DNA of 60,661 bases, from positions 1 to 60,661 of IMG/VR virus record IMGVR_UViG_3300021425_002553, one strand, 5' to 3'. Positions 21,695 to 30,966 of this stretch are shown here, piece after piece. This DNA comes from a virus. The stretch's first letter is position 1. Each line of letters opens with the position of its first letter. The notes under the pieces are model-generated. The model did no database searches and was not told the DNA's origin. It worked only from the letters and a program-made list of their open reading frames with translations. The position numbers were made by a program, and so were the translations under genes.

Positions 21695-22391
21695 TAAGAT
21701 TCATGAGATGGTAGGTAACCGTAAACCTGTGGTTATCTTTGAAGTAGGTTGTGCAGATGGTACTGATTCCAAAGAATTCCTTCGTCAGTTCGGTCCTGAT
21801 CTGAAACTGTATACTTTTGACCCAGACCCTACGAACATCAAAGCGATGTCTGCAGAGGGTGGTAAGGATGTCAAAGGTGTATCAAACAATAAACTTCGTT
21901 CTGATGGTCGTCATACTTTCACCCCTTGTGCAATTGCTGCACAGGATGGTGCGACCACCTTCACACGTTCAAGAAACGTTAATGCACCCGATGGTGGTGT
22001 AGACTTTGGTAGATATTCTGGTTCTATCTACGAACCAAAGACCATTATTGATGGTGGTCCAAAGGGTAATCGTTGGCCATTTATTAAGTATGATGAGAAG
22101 ATTACAGTAAACACTCGTAGTCTTGACTCTTTCTGTGAAGAGAATGGTATTGATCACATCGACTTTTTGTGGATGGATGTTCAGGGTGCAGAAAAAGAAG
22201 TGTTCCTTGGTGCAAAGAATATGATCGGTAAGATTGATTATATCTACACTGAGTATCACGAAGAGGAAATGTATGAAGGTGCAACCAATCTCCAAACTGT
22301 ATCTGATCTTCTTCCTGGATACGAATTAGCACAGAACTGGCCATACACTGATGTGATGGGTGGTGATGCATTGTTTAAACTGAGAGACTGA
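21678..22391 (+). CDS. FkbM-family methyltransferase
   Basis: This 237-residue protein starts at ATG 21678 after GAGGAG (21665-21670). It has the SAM-binding start IFEVGCADGTDSKEF, TFDPDP, the central TRSLDSFCEENGIDHIDFLW and MDVQGAEKEVFLGA, all typical of FkbM methyltransferases, which often O-methylate sugars. The frame from 21555 lies inside the previous gene and is not used. It overlaps that gene by 17 bp. Confidence 0.88.
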   Translation: MGLAINKIHEMVGNRKPVVIFEVGCADGTDSKEFLRQFGPDLKLYTFDPDPTNIKAMSAEGGKDVKGVSNNKLRSDGRHTFTPCAIAAQDGATTFTRSRNVNAPDGGVDFGRYSGSIYEPKTIIDGGPKGNRWPFIKYDEKITVNTRSLDSFCEENGIDHIDFLWMDVQGAEKEVFLGAKNMIGKIDYIYTEYHEEEMYEGATNLQTVSDLLPGYELAQNWPYTDVMGGDALFKLRD

Positions 22392-22392
22392 C

Positions 22393-23277
22393 ATGAAAGT
22401 ATTTGACGTATTTCTTTTTGGTTATGAATTAGATCTGTTGGAGATTCGGATGAATCTCCTTGATCCTTATGTTGATTATTTCGTATTCAGTGAAGGTGGT
22501 AAAACTTTCTCTGGTGAGGACAAAGGGTTTATCTTTAAGAAGACTGACAAGAGATTTAAGAAGTTCAAAGATAAGATCATCTACACGAAGATCAAAGAAC
22601 CAACTCAAGAAGAACTTCAGGCTAAAGGTATCGAATATAATGTGAGGAAAGAGTCTTTCATGAGAGACACATACTATAAGGATAGTATCATGGAAGTTCT
22701 GAAGGAACATTGTACGGATGAAGATGTAATCATTTGGAGTGATTTGGACGAGGTTCCAAATCCCGAGGTGATTGCTCAGTTTCAAGAATTCTACACACCT
22801 GGTACGGTCTATAACTTTGCACAAGACAACTATCAAGCTGCCTTGAATTGGTTCGAGACCAGTGGTACTATTGTCTCTCAGACTCAAGACTTCTCCTATG
22901 AGGAAGAAGGACCACGTTGGATCGGCACAAAGATGTGTGACTTTGCCACACTGAAGAAGTACTCCATGACTAGCATGAGACGTGAACTACCAAAAGAAAA
23001 CAATCTCCGTATCTACCCAGGTGGTTGGCACTGGAGTACAGTTGGTAGTGATGAAGAGACATCGATGTATGATCGAGTGATGAAGAAGATCAAGTCTTCC
23101 GCACACACTGAGTTGAATAATGATAAGCTCATTGGTGAGTTAGAGGAACGTCTGAAGGATGGTCGTTCACCACTTGGACAGGACAATGCATCTTATTGTA
23201 TCTGTCACTTCGATGAAGATCGATTCCCTCAATACCTGATCGATAACCAAGAGAAGTATTCTTATCTAATCAAATGA
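22393..23277 (+). CDS. Family 17 glycosyltransferase
   Basis: This 294-residue protein opens with VFDVFLFGYELDLLEIRMNL and FVFSEGGKTFSGEDK and has a metal-binding IIWSDLDEVPNPEVI (residues about 117-131), the pattern of GT17 (beta-1,4-GlcNAc transferase III family), which is also found in bacteria and giant viruses. The donor is probably a UDP-sugar. It starts 1 bp after the previous stop and overlaps the next gene. Confidence 0.85.
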   Translation: MKVFDVFLFGYELDLLEIRMNLLDPYVDYFVFSEGGKTFSGEDKGFIFKKTDKRFKKFKDKIIYTKIKEPTQEELQAKGIEYNVRKESFMRDTYYKDSIMEVLKEHCTDEDVIIWSDLDEVPNPEVIAQFQEFYTPGTVYNFAQDNYQAALNWFETSGTIVSQTQDFSYEEEGPRWIGTKMCDFATLKKYSMTSMRRELPKENNLRIYPGGWHWSTVGSDEETSMYDRVMKKIKSSAHTELNNDKLIGELEERLKDGRSPLGQDNASYCICHFDEDRFPQYLIDNQEKYSYLIK

Positions 23278-24248
23278 TTGTTACTGAGATCTATAGGGGT
23301 TCTGGACTGGGAAACCAGATCTGGAACCTTGTCGTATCTAGAATCCTTGCACATCGACATGGATATGAATGGGGAGTCATGAAGACCACTCCTTTCAAGG
23401 CAAGAAAGTTCATGCCTGACTTTGACTTTGGTAAGGAAGTCATCGGTGGTTCTACACCTAGGGAAGGACAACAACCTGTGTCTCTCCCACAAGGTATCAA
23501 ACACTACATTCGTGAACAGTCTATCCCCCTTCCTCAGTGTGGACATGACGGTATCTTCTTTGATCTTGGTCTGTGGAATAACCTTCCTGACAATTCAAAG
23601 ATCGATGGATTGTTTCAGTGTCTGACTTATCTGGAAGGTCAAAAGGATATTATCAGAGAGTGGTTGAAGACTAATATTGATGTCAGAGATTACTCTGATG
23701 ATGATACCTGTGTCATTCACTTCCGTGGTGGTGAGTATTTGATTACTGCATCATGGTTGGAACCTAAGTTCTATGAGGATGCACGTGATCGGATGTTGGA
23801 ACACAATCCAAACATGAAGTTCGTTGTGGTCACTGATGACCCTGAGAATGCAAATAAGTTTATCCCATGGGCAAAGGTTGTAGGTGCGACCACTCTTTCT
23901 GAACAGGAAGACATCGAACAAGGTACAGGATTCTTCAAGTATAAAGGTGGTAATATCGGGGTTGATTGGTCGATCCTATATAATGCTAGGAATGTAATTA
24001 TGTCTGCATCGACATTTTCTTTCTGGCCTGTATGGACAAGTGAAGAAGTAAAGAAAGTAATCGCTCCTAAGTATTGGTTCGACCACAAGACATCAGATGG
24101 ATGGTGGAGAGGTGACGACATGATCGTACCAACATGGGACTACATCGATAGAGATGGTAAAGAGTTCCATGGAACCGAGTGCGAGAAGGAATGGGATATT
24201 TACAGATCCAAGAGTCCGTTGTATACTAGAAACTACACTGTAGAATAA
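23274..24248 (+). CDS. GT11-like (alpha-1,2-fucosyltransferase family) glycosyltransferase
   Basis: This 324-residue protein has the GT11 landmarks: GSGLGNQIWNLVVSRILAHR at the N-terminus, CVIHFRGGEYLI in place of the usual HxRRGDY, VVVTDDPENANKF, and a NVIMSASTFSFWPVWTS motif near residue 240. GT11 enzymes normally transfer GDP-fucose. It is longer than its two relatives in the cluster. It overlaps the GT17 gene by 4 bp. Confidence 0.8.
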   Translation: MIVTEIYRGSGLGNQIWNLVVSRILAHRHGYEWGVMKTTPFKARKFMPDFDFGKEVIGGSTPREGQQPVSLPQGIKHYIREQSIPLPQCGHDGIFFDLGLWNNLPDNSKIDGLFQCLTYLEGQKDIIREWLKTNIDVRDYSDDDTCVIHFRGGEYLITASWLEPKFYEDARDRMLEHNPNMKFVVVTDDPENANKFIPWAKVVGATTLSEQEDIEQGTGFFKYKGGNIGVDWSILYNARNVIMSASTFSFWPVWTSEEVKKVIAPKYWFDHKTSDGWWRGDDMIVPTWDYIDRDGKEFHGTECEKEWDIYRSKSPLYTRNYTVE

Positions 24249-24249
24249 T

Positions 24250-25545
24250 ATGTACCAACTCATTGATAATTTCATCAAGGATGCCAAGGAGATGGACGAT
24301 AACGTCTTCCCCTTCATGGCAAACAAAGATTGGAAACCAGGTAACAATGTGTATTACTCTGGTCCTTACTGGAATGATCTTGAAGCACAAGAACTTATCT
24401 ACGCAGTGATGAAAGGTAAGTGGTTGTCTTCTGGTGAGAAGGTGAACAAGTTTGAGAAGGAGTTCTCAGATCACTTTGGATTTGATCACTCTGTCATGGT
24501 GAACTCTGGTTCATCTGCAAACTTGGTGATGATTGCTGCTCTGAAGAAATACTTCGGGTGGGAAGATGGTGATGAGATCATCGTCTGTTCCTGTGGTTTT
24601 GCTACAACGATTGCTCCTGTTGTTCAGGCTGGTCTGAAACCTGTGTTCGTGGACATCAACTGGGAAGACCTGAACTGGAATATGGATCAGGTGTTCGAGA
24701 AGGTCACACCAAGAACCCGTGCAGTATTCTCTTCTCCAGTTCTGGGTAATACATATGACCTGGATAGACTGGTGAAGTTCTGTAAGGCAAAGGGTATTGA
24801 GATTATTGCTGACAACTGTGACAGTCTTGGTAGTAAGTACAAGGGTGAGTATCTGACCAAACATGCAGTTGCTGCATCTTGTTCTTTCTATCCTGCACAC
24901 CACATCTGTACCATCGAAGGTGGTATGGTCTCGTCTAACATCAAAGGTATTGTAGACCTGGCTCGTAGTTTTGCATGGTGGGGTCGTGGTTGTTACTGTG
25001 TTGGACAACAAAACCTGTTGACTAATGGTGTCTGTGGTCGTCGTTTTGATACCTGGTTGGATGGTTATGAAGACATCGTAGATCACAAGTATGTTTTTGC
25101 ACAGATGGGATACAATCTCAAACCACTCGACATGCAAGGTGCTGTGGGTTCTGTTCAACTCTTGAAGTTTGCTGAGATTCACTCACTTCGTAGAAAGAAT
25201 AAGGAAAGAATCCAAAAGATCATCGAGACCATTCCTGGTTGTCGTGTTGTCAACGAACGTGAAGACAGTGAGACAAGTTGGTTTGGTGTACCTATTGTAT
25301 GTGACGACAAGAAACTGAAACACTCTCTTGTCGCTCACCTTGAGAAGAATAAAGTTCAGACTCGTAATTACTTCGCAGGTAACATTCTTCTTCATCCTGG
25401 TTACTCACACCTTGATGATGCAATGAAGTATCCCGAGGCCAATAAGGTTCTTAACACTGTGTTCTTCTTGGGTTGTTCTCCTGTCATCACTGATGATATG
25501 ATTGATTACATTGGACAAGTAGTAGAGGAATTCAAGAATGCTTGA
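24250..25545 (+). CDS. rfbH: RfbH/E1-like sugar 3-dehydratase (PLP and Fe-S)
   Basis: This 431-residue protein belongs to the DegT/DnrJ/StrS fold, but the PLP-binding Lys is replaced by His217 in SFYPAHHICTIEGG. Cys190, Cys248, Cys250 and Cys262 are spaced C-X57-C-X1-C-X11-C, very like the [2Fe-2S] ligands of CDP-6-deoxy-hexulose-3-dehydrase E1 (C-X57-C-X1-C-X7-C). Such enzymes remove the C3 hydroxyl to make 3,6-dideoxyhexoses such as abequose or ascarylose. The downstream reductase and the CDP-sugar genes are not in the window. ColD is the less likely alternative because it lacks the cluster. Confidence 0.85.
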   Translation: MYQLIDNFIKDAKEMDDNVFPFMANKDWKPGNNVYYSGPYWNDLEAQELIYAVMKGKWLSSGEKVNKFEKEFSDHFGFDHSVMVNSGSSANLVMIAALKKYFGWEDGDEIIVCSCGFATTIAPVVQAGLKPVFVDINWEDLNWNMDQVFEKVTPRTRAVFSSPVLGNTYDLDRLVKFCKAKGIEIIADNCDSLGSKYKGEYLTKHAVAASCSFYPAHHICTIEGGMVSSNIKGIVDLARSFAWWGRGCYCVGQQNLLTNGVCGRRFDTWLDGYEDIVDHKYVFAQMGYNLKPLDMQGAVGSVQLLKFAEIHSLRRKNKERIQKIIETIPGCRVVNEREDSETSWFGVPIVCDDKKLKHSLVAHLEKNKVQTRNYFAGNILLHPGYSHLDDAMKYPEANKVLNTVFFLGCSPVITDDMIDYIGQVVEEFKNA

Positions 25546-26260
25546 TCTATCCAGAGTTACATGCTTTGCGATTGACAATACAAATCGAATAGAAGAAACC
25601 ATCAAGGCACTTCATACTTGTAAAAGTGTTGCAAACTTTGGGGAGGTCAAGTTAGTTACCACCCCTGAGTATGTCACCAAGTACAAAGACGAACTGTCCT
25701 CTGATGGTATTTTAGTAGAGGAACAAGTCAGACCACTGACCAACATCGACGAATATAATTACTATATTCTTTATCATGTTCACAAGCACATTGACACGGA
25801 ATATGTTCTCCTCATCCAAGATCACGCGTTCATACTTAATCCTGATGCCTGGATGGATCAGTTTTATGATTATGATTACATTGGCGCACCCTGGCCATAT
25901 CGAGACAGAGCATACATCACCCCATACGGTGAACATCAAAGAGTAGGTAATGGTGGATTTTCTTTCCGATCAAAGAAACTATTAGAAGTACCAACACATA
26001 CATGGATTCCATTCAACGTTGCAGAGACTGCACCAGACTTCTACAAGATGTTCGGTAGTAAAAACACAAATGAAGACGGTAACATCACTGTACATAACAA
26101 ACACTTATATGAGAAGTGTGGGTGTAAGATTGCTCCTATTGAGATTGCAAAGCACTTCTCATACGAGTCCCCAGTTCCTGAGAATCGTGGTATAATTCCC
26201 TTTGGGTTCCATAATAACCTTCCACCTGGTGTAGAAGTGGAGGGTTACAACCCCCGATAA
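25538..26260 (+). CDS. DUF5672-like glycosyltransferase
   Basis: This 240-residue protein carries VLLIQDHAFILNPDAWMDQF, YDYIGAPWPYRD and RVGNGGFSFRSKKLLE, the hallmark order of DUF5672 proteins, which have a GT-A fold and are found in capsule and LPS loci. The acceptor and donor are unknown. It overlaps the RfbH-like gene by 8 bp, and its stop is inside a late promoter. Confidence 0.78.
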   Translation: MLDLSRVTCFAIDNTNRIEETIKALHTCKSVANFGEVKLVTTPEYVTKYKDELSSDGILVEEQVRPLTNIDEYNYYILYHVHKHIDTEYVLLIQDHAFILNPDAWMDQFYDYDYIGAPWPYRDRAYITPYGEHQRVGNGGFSFRSKKLLEVPTHTWIPFNVAETAPDFYKMFGSKNTNEDGNITVHNKHLYEKCGCKIAPIEIAKHFSYESPVPENRGIIPFGFHNNLPPGVEVEGYNPR

Positions 26261-26263
26261 ATA
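26257..26263 (+). promoter_or_regulatory. T4-type late promoter inside the glycan cluster
   Basis: ATAAATA contains the preceding TAA stop (26258-26260) and lies 20 bp before ATG 26283. Part of the cluster may therefore be re-expressed late. Confidence 0.6.
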
Positions 26264-26282
26264 TTTCAAATTCATTATTGCT

Positions 26283-26966
26283 ATGTCATTTGTTTATAAT
26301 GCACCCTCCTTTGTTGAGGAGGATAATGTGTTTCCTGAAGGTCCTAAGAGAACTGATAACAACACAGCAGGTTACACTCTCAATCACGTCACCTTTGCAG
26401 AACGTATTGAAGAGCTTGGAGGAGAAGGAGATATTCTAGAGTTTGGTGTCTGTAGTGGTGGTACAATCCTCCCTATTGGACAGAAGAATCCATCCCGTAA
26501 AGTCTTTGGTTTCGATCACTTCAAAGGTTTGGAGGTCACACAGCAACCCACACCATCCTATGCTGGATGGGCAGAGGGTGCATTCCGTATTGGTGATCCT
26601 TCCTATACCTGGATCCCCAAGACTGTTGAAGATGTAAAGAGAAAGTGTTCTGTCTCACCTAACATCAAGATCTTTGTCGAAGATGTTCATGACATGGTAG
26701 AGAAAGAACCATCTGACTTTGGTATTGGTAAGGTTGGTGCGATTCATATTGACCTGGACATCTACGAACCCACTGTCTCCGCATTTAAGTTCATCGATAA
26801 GTGTGAGTGGGATCAATTGTACTTCCGTTTCGATGACTGGCATGGTCATGAACCTGACTACGATCACCATGAGAGAAAAGCATTCCGAGAGTGGTTGACC
26901 AAACACGGATACAAGTTTGAAATCTATGAAGATGGTATCAGTGCTGGTGTCAAGGTATGGAAATAA
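26283..26966 (+). CDS. TylF/macrocin-type SAM-dependent methyltransferase
   Basis: This 227-residue protein has a Rossmann start ILEFGVCSGGTILPI, VFGFDHFKGLEV, and the acidic metal-binding strand IHIDLDIYEPTVSAF, followed by YFRFDDWHGHEPD, typical of sugar O-methyltransferases of the TylF class. It is the first gene behind the internal late promoter and overlaps the next gene by 10 bp. Confidence 0.82.
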   Translation: MSFVYNAPSFVEEDNVFPEGPKRTDNNTAGYTLNHVTFAERIEELGGEGDILEFGVCSGGTILPIGQKNPSRKVFGFDHFKGLEVTQQPTPSYAGWAEGAFRIGDPSYTWIPKTVEDVKRKCSVSPNIKIFVEDVHDMVEKEPSDFGIGKVGAIHIDLDIYEPTVSAFKFIDKCEWDQLYFRFDDWHGHEPDYDHHERKAFREWLTKHGYKFEIYEDGISAGVKVWK

Positions 26967-27670
26967 AGGTATCTGTAGTCATCCCTTGTTATGAATATGG
27001 TGGTAAGGGTGTCAGATATCTTTCTGATATGTTTCGAACCATCTCACAGCAGACACTTAAAGAAGTAGAAGTTATTGTCACAGATCAGAGTTTTGATACA
27101 GAGATTGAAGATTTCTGTAATGACAATATCTTTGATCTGAACATCGTGTACTTCAGAGATGAAGAACATAGAGGAGATGTCGCAACCAATATGAACATCG
27201 GAATGGATCTTGCCAAGGGTGAGGTTGTCAAGATGATGTTCATGGATGACTACTTCTATACTAAAGATGCGTTAGAGAAAACTTATAATTCATTAGTGAA
27301 CTCTGGTAAGATGTGGTTAGTTTGTGGAACTAATCATACTAGAGATGATGGTAGAACAGTTGATACATTCCTGATGCCAAGATGGAATGACAATATGTTG
27401 AGAGCAAGAGGTAACAATACCATGAGTGGTGTTGCGGTTATCTCTTACAAGAACAAAGATATGGATGTAAGGTGGGATCCTAAGACATGTATGTTATTGG
27501 ATATTGATTTCTACTATTCATTGAGAACTAAGTACGGAGATTGTTATTATCTGAATGATTGTCTCATGACTCAAAGAGTCAACAAGGATGCACTATCCTC
27601 CACAATTAGTGACGAAGAAGTACAGAAAGAATTTGAATATTGTAGAAAGAAACACGGTATCACATTATGA
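26957..27670 (+). CDS. Family 2 glycosyltransferase
   Basis: This 237-residue GT-A protein has VSVVIPCYEYGGKGVRYLSD, DQSFDTEI, and the donor-binding MFMDDYFYTKDALEKTYNSL (Asp pair) near residues 93-112, as in GT2 enzymes. It is short and has no membrane helix. Donor and acceptor unknown. It starts within the methyltransferase end. Confidence 0.85.
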   Translation: MEIKVSVVIPCYEYGGKGVRYLSDMFRTISQQTLKEVEVIVTDQSFDTEIEDFCNDNIFDLNIVYFRDEEHRGDVATNMNIGMDLAKGEVVKMMFMDDYFYTKDALEKTYNSLVNSGKMWLVCGTNHTRDDGRTVDTFLMPRWNDNMLRARGNNTMSGVAVISYKNKDMDVRWDPKTCMLLDIDFYYSLRTKYGDCYYLNDCLMTQRVNKDALSSTISDEEVQKEFEYCRKKHGITL

Positions 27671-28494
27671 AACACTACCTATCAGTTGCATCAGTATTCA
27701 AAAATGAAAGTTGGAATCTTAAAGAGTGGATTCTACATTACAAACATCATGGTGTTGACCACATCTATCTGGTCAACGACTTCAGTGATGATGAGTACAT
27801 GCCTATTCTTGAACCTTTCATTCGTGAAGGTTTTGTTACTCTCTTTCAAAACGACATCACGGAGAGATACACTGGTAGGCAGACTGATGTAAACAATAGA
27901 TTCTTTCTACCTATCTGTAACGAAACTCAATGGATTGCTCAGATCGATCTAGATGAATTTCTATATAGTCCAATGACAGTAGATCTAAAGGAAATCTTAC
28001 GAAAGTACGAGGACTATGGAACCGTCGAAACCAACTGGGTATGGTTTAATAGTAACGACCATCTTTACCATCCTACTGGTGGTCTCGTTCAGAATTTTAC
28101 ATCTCGCGCTAAGTTCGGGGACAGGGTATGGATGACCCACCGATCGAGAAGTGCGTCCAGTGGTCAAGAAGAACCTGAGTGGTTCAACCTCTGGGCACCG
28201 AAACAGATTGCAAATACAAAGTTTGGTGTTACTAACTTCAATATTCATAAGATCTTTACGAGTGGTCCTACAATCAACCTCTCATTTGTAGGGAGACCAG
28301 ATGATCCTGAGATCCTAAACAACCACTACCAGATTCAATCTCGTGAGTTCTGGGAGAAGATTAAGATGACCAGAGGTGCTTTAAATAATTGGTACGCAGC
28401 CAATGCAAGAGGTTGGCACACCTTCTATTCACTTGACGTAGGTGATATAACTGACACAACACTCGCAGAACAAAACAAGGAGATTAGATTATGA
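27667..28494 (+). CDS. GT92-like glycosyltransferase
   Basis: This 275-residue protein contains SVFKNESWNLKEWILHYKHH, GVDHIYLVNDFSDDE and the DxD in WIAQIDLDEFLY, followed by HPTGGLVQNF and WFNLWAPKQI. This is the order in GT92 (DUF23) and related GT2-like enzymes that add galactose in eukaryotes and occur in bacterial surface loci. It overlaps both neighbours by 4 bp. Confidence 0.8.
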   Translation: MKHYLSVASVFKNESWNLKEWILHYKHHGVDHIYLVNDFSDDEYMPILEPFIREGFVTLFQNDITERYTGRQTDVNNRFFLPICNETQWIAQIDLDEFLYSPMTVDLKEILRKYEDYGTVETNWVWFNSNDHLYHPTGGLVQNFTSRAKFGDRVWMTHRSRSASSGQEEPEWFNLWAPKQIANTKFGVTNFNIHKIFTSGPTINLSFVGRPDDPEILNNHYQIQSREFWEKIKMTRGALNNWYAANARGWHTFYSLDVGDITDTTLAEQNKEIRL

Positions 28495-29297
28495 CCATCG
28501 GTATGAACAACCTGGGACGGAATGGAAGGATTGGTAATCAGATGTTCCAGTATGCCGCGATGGTCGGTATTGCAAAGAACCGTGGATATGATTTCGTCAT
28601 CCCTGAGGACACAGAACTGAGTAACTGTTTTGAGATGTTACATTGTGGTGGTAGGTTCGGACTGATCGATGGTGATGAGGTAGAACTTCATGACTCTCAT
28701 GAGTTCTGTCAGGAACTATATGACCATTGTCCCAATCACGTACATCTCAATGGATACTTTCAGAGTGACAAGTATTTTAGAGATGCATGGAGACAATTGA
28801 AGTGGGACTTCCGATTCAAAGATCCTGTAATCAATGCAGTTGATTACAAGTGGGGTGATATCCTGAGTGAGGATCCTGTCTCTATTTGTGTGAGAGAATA
28901 CAATAATCACTTTGACTATCCTGGTGCATCAAACAATCACCGCAATCTTCCTTGGGAATACTGGGGGAAAGCAATTGAGATGATGGGTAAGGATAGACCC
29001 TATATCATTTGTTCTAACAATCTTGAGTTGTGTAAGGAACAGGATGTATTCAAGGGTGATAACTTCTACTTCAATGACATTACTGTCGATGTAGATAAGT
29101 CACACTTTGATATGTGTCTCTTGTCTAAGTGTTCTGACCATATCATTTCGAACTCCACGTTCTCATGGTGGGCTGCATATCTGTCACAGAATAAAGAAAA
29201 ACGTGTCATTGCTCCCGATCCATGGTATGGTAGTGGTCTACAACATATCAGTACACAGGACTTGATCCCTGAGTCATGGGAGGTAATAAAATCATGA
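28491..29297 (+). CDS. GT11-like alpha-1,2-fucosyltransferase family protein
   Basis: This 268-residue protein has GRIGNQMFQYAAMVGIAKNR, HLNGYFQSDKYF, VSICVREYNNHF in place of HxRRGD, and IISNSTFSWWAAYLSQ near the C-terminus. The Arg equivalent to the donor-binding Arg is kept (CVREY), but the motif is altered. It is one of three GT11-like genes in the cluster. Confidence 0.85.
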   Translation: MTIGMNNLGRNGRIGNQMFQYAAMVGIAKNRGYDFVIPEDTELSNCFEMLHCGGRFGLIDGDEVELHDSHEFCQELYDHCPNHVHLNGYFQSDKYFRDAWRQLKWDFRFKDPVINAVDYKWGDILSEDPVSICVREYNNHFDYPGASNNHRNLPWEYWGKAIEMMGKDRPYIICSNNLELCKEQDVFKGDNFYFNDITVDVDKSHFDMCLLSKCSDHIISNSTFSWWAAYLSQNKEKRVIAPDPWYGSGLQHISTQDLIPESWEVIKS

Positions 29298-30073
29298 TTG
29301 AAATTGCAGTGAACGTAGGATCACCTGGTCTTGCAAATAGAATTAAAACATATGTGTCGATTTTGACCACATACAAACAGGCTTTGACTGTTAAAGACGC
29401 AGACGCTTATATCTTCGACAGTATTGACCTGGCTACTGACGAACAAGTCAGAACATATCCTGGTTACGATCACTGGAGATTTGATTTCTCAGATTACGAG
29501 AGACAACATTGTGAGGAGTACAAATATATTGATCTTCTTTATGAGAAGACACCAGAGTATTTCATTAACAAATTTAAGAAAGCATTTTCCTATCTGAAGA
29601 TCAACCAAGACATCGTTGATTATGTTGATGACTTCACCAAAGACTGGGGTCCTACTATCGGACTACATATTAGGTCCTGGTATTGTGATCGACACCGTTG
29701 GCATGATAATCAATTGTTCATCGATGCAATTGATAGACTCGATGAAAGTCAGAAGATCTTCCTGTGTGGTGATAACAAAGATGTATTGAAACAGATTGAA
29801 GATGAGTTTGGTGATCGTATCATCACTCACACTCAAGACAGGTTTAATCATCCACACCTTGCAGAGTCTGGTCACAATCATTCAACACAAGCCAACGTCG
29901 ATGCGATGATTGACTTGATGTTGTTGTCACGTTGTGATACTATTGTAGGGACGTATGCATCAACTTTTGCTGAAGTTGCATGGTGGTTGGGTGACTGTAA
30001 ATCGAGAGTCATTATTCCTGAACCACCGAACGTAGAGGAATCTTTTAAGAATAGGATTTTTGAAAAACTATGA
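29294..30073 (+). CDS. Fucosyltransferase-superfamily protein
   Basis: This 259-residue protein from ATG 29294 has SPGLANRIKTYVSILTTYKQ at the start, GLHIRSWYCDRHRWH (HxR motif), IFLCGDNKDVLKQIEDEF and a C-terminal GTYASTFAEVAWWLGD. It follows the GT11/GT23/O-fucosyltransferase plan of a GT-B enzyme that binds GDP-fucose, but I cannot place it in one family. The frame from 29276 is inside the preceding gene. Confidence 0.65.
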   Translation: MIEIAVNVGSPGLANRIKTYVSILTTYKQALTVKDADAYIFDSIDLATDEQVRTYPGYDHWRFDFSDYERQHCEEYKYIDLLYEKTPEYFINKFKKAFSYLKINQDIVDYVDDFTKDWGPTIGLHIRSWYCDRHRWHDNQLFIDAIDRLDESQKIFLCGDNKDVLKQIEDEFGDRIITHTQDRFNHPHLAESGHNHSTQANVDAMIDLMLLSRCDTIVGTYASTFAEVAWWLGDCKSRVIIPEPPNVEESFKNRIFEKL

Positions 30074-30966
30074 GAACATCACTTGTAACAGGTGGAGCTG
30101 GATTTATTGGAAGTCACCTGGTTGATAAACTCCTTGACATTGGTCATAGAGTTATTGTACTTGACAATGAATCTTCTGATGGTCATGATGATTATCACTG
30201 GAACAAACATGCTGAGAACTATCCTGTAGACATCAGGAACTTTCATCAGATCGTTGATAAATTCAAGGGTGTTGACTATGTGTACCACCTTGCTGCAAAG
30301 GCAAGTGTTCAAGCATCAGTAGACAATCCTATTCCCACCATGGAAACTCAGGTGATGGGAACTGTGAATGTTCTTGAAGCCGCAAGAGCGAATGGTGTAG
30401 AGAAGTTTGTGTACTCTTCTACGTCTGCAGCATATGGTAATAAGAATCCGATTCCTAACAAGGAAGTGATGAGAGAAGATCCTCTCAATGCATATGCAAT
30501 TGGTAAGTTGTGTGGTGAACAGATGGTCAAGGCATACCATGGTCTCTATGGTATGAAGACTGTTGCATTCCGATACACCAATGTCTATGGTGAGAGAGCA
30601 CGTCACGTAGGACACTATGCTCCTGCCGTGAGTAAGTTCTTGAAGATGAGGAGAGAGGGTCAACCTCTGACAATCTATGGTGATGGTGAACAACGTCGTG
30701 ACTTTATTCACGTATCAGATGTTGTCGATGTCAATGCACTGATTAGTTTTCAAGAACTTGATAACTGGGGTGAGGTATATAATATCGGGTTCGGAGAGAA
30801 CTGGAGTATTAAAGAGATTGCCAATGCGATTGATGACAATCAAGTCTTCCTATCTGGTAGACCTGGTGAGATGAGAGAGACTCTTGCTGACATCCGTAAG
30901 GCAAAGACTGAATTGACTTGGAAACCAAAAGTAAATATCCTGGATTGGATTAGAACTCAACTATGA
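30070..30966 (+). CDS. UDP-glucose/UDP-GlcNAc 4-epimerase-like SDR
   Basis: This 298-residue extended SDR has TGGAGFIGSHLVDKLLDIGH, YHLAAKASVQASV, YSSTSAAYG, the catalytic YAIGKLCGEQ and DGEQRRDFIHVSDVVDV. It is most like GalE/WbpP-type C4 epimerases, which supply UDP-Gal, UDP-GalNAc or uronic acids; the exact substrate cannot be read. It overlaps both neighbours by 4 bp. Confidence 0.82.
   Translation: MRTSLVTGGAGFIGSHLVDKLLDIGHRVIVLDNESSDGHDDYHWNKHAENYPVDIRNFHQIVDKFKGVDYVYHLAAKASVQASVDNPIPTMETQVMGTVNVLEAARANGVEKFVYSSTSAAYGNKNPIPNKEVMREDPLNAYAIGKLCGEQMVKAYHGLYGMKTVAFRYTNVYGERARHVGHYAPAVSKFLKMRREGQPLTIYGDGEQRRDFIHVSDVVDVNALISFQELDNWGEVYNIGFGENWSIKEIANAIDDNQVFLSGRPGEMRETLADIRKAKTELTWKPKVNILDWIRTQL

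Noticed and set aside
24511-25182. A 223-codon - strand frame inside the RfbH-like gene.
   Set aside because: It is antisense to a well conserved enzyme, contains no recognisable motif, and lacks promoter and ribosome binding site.
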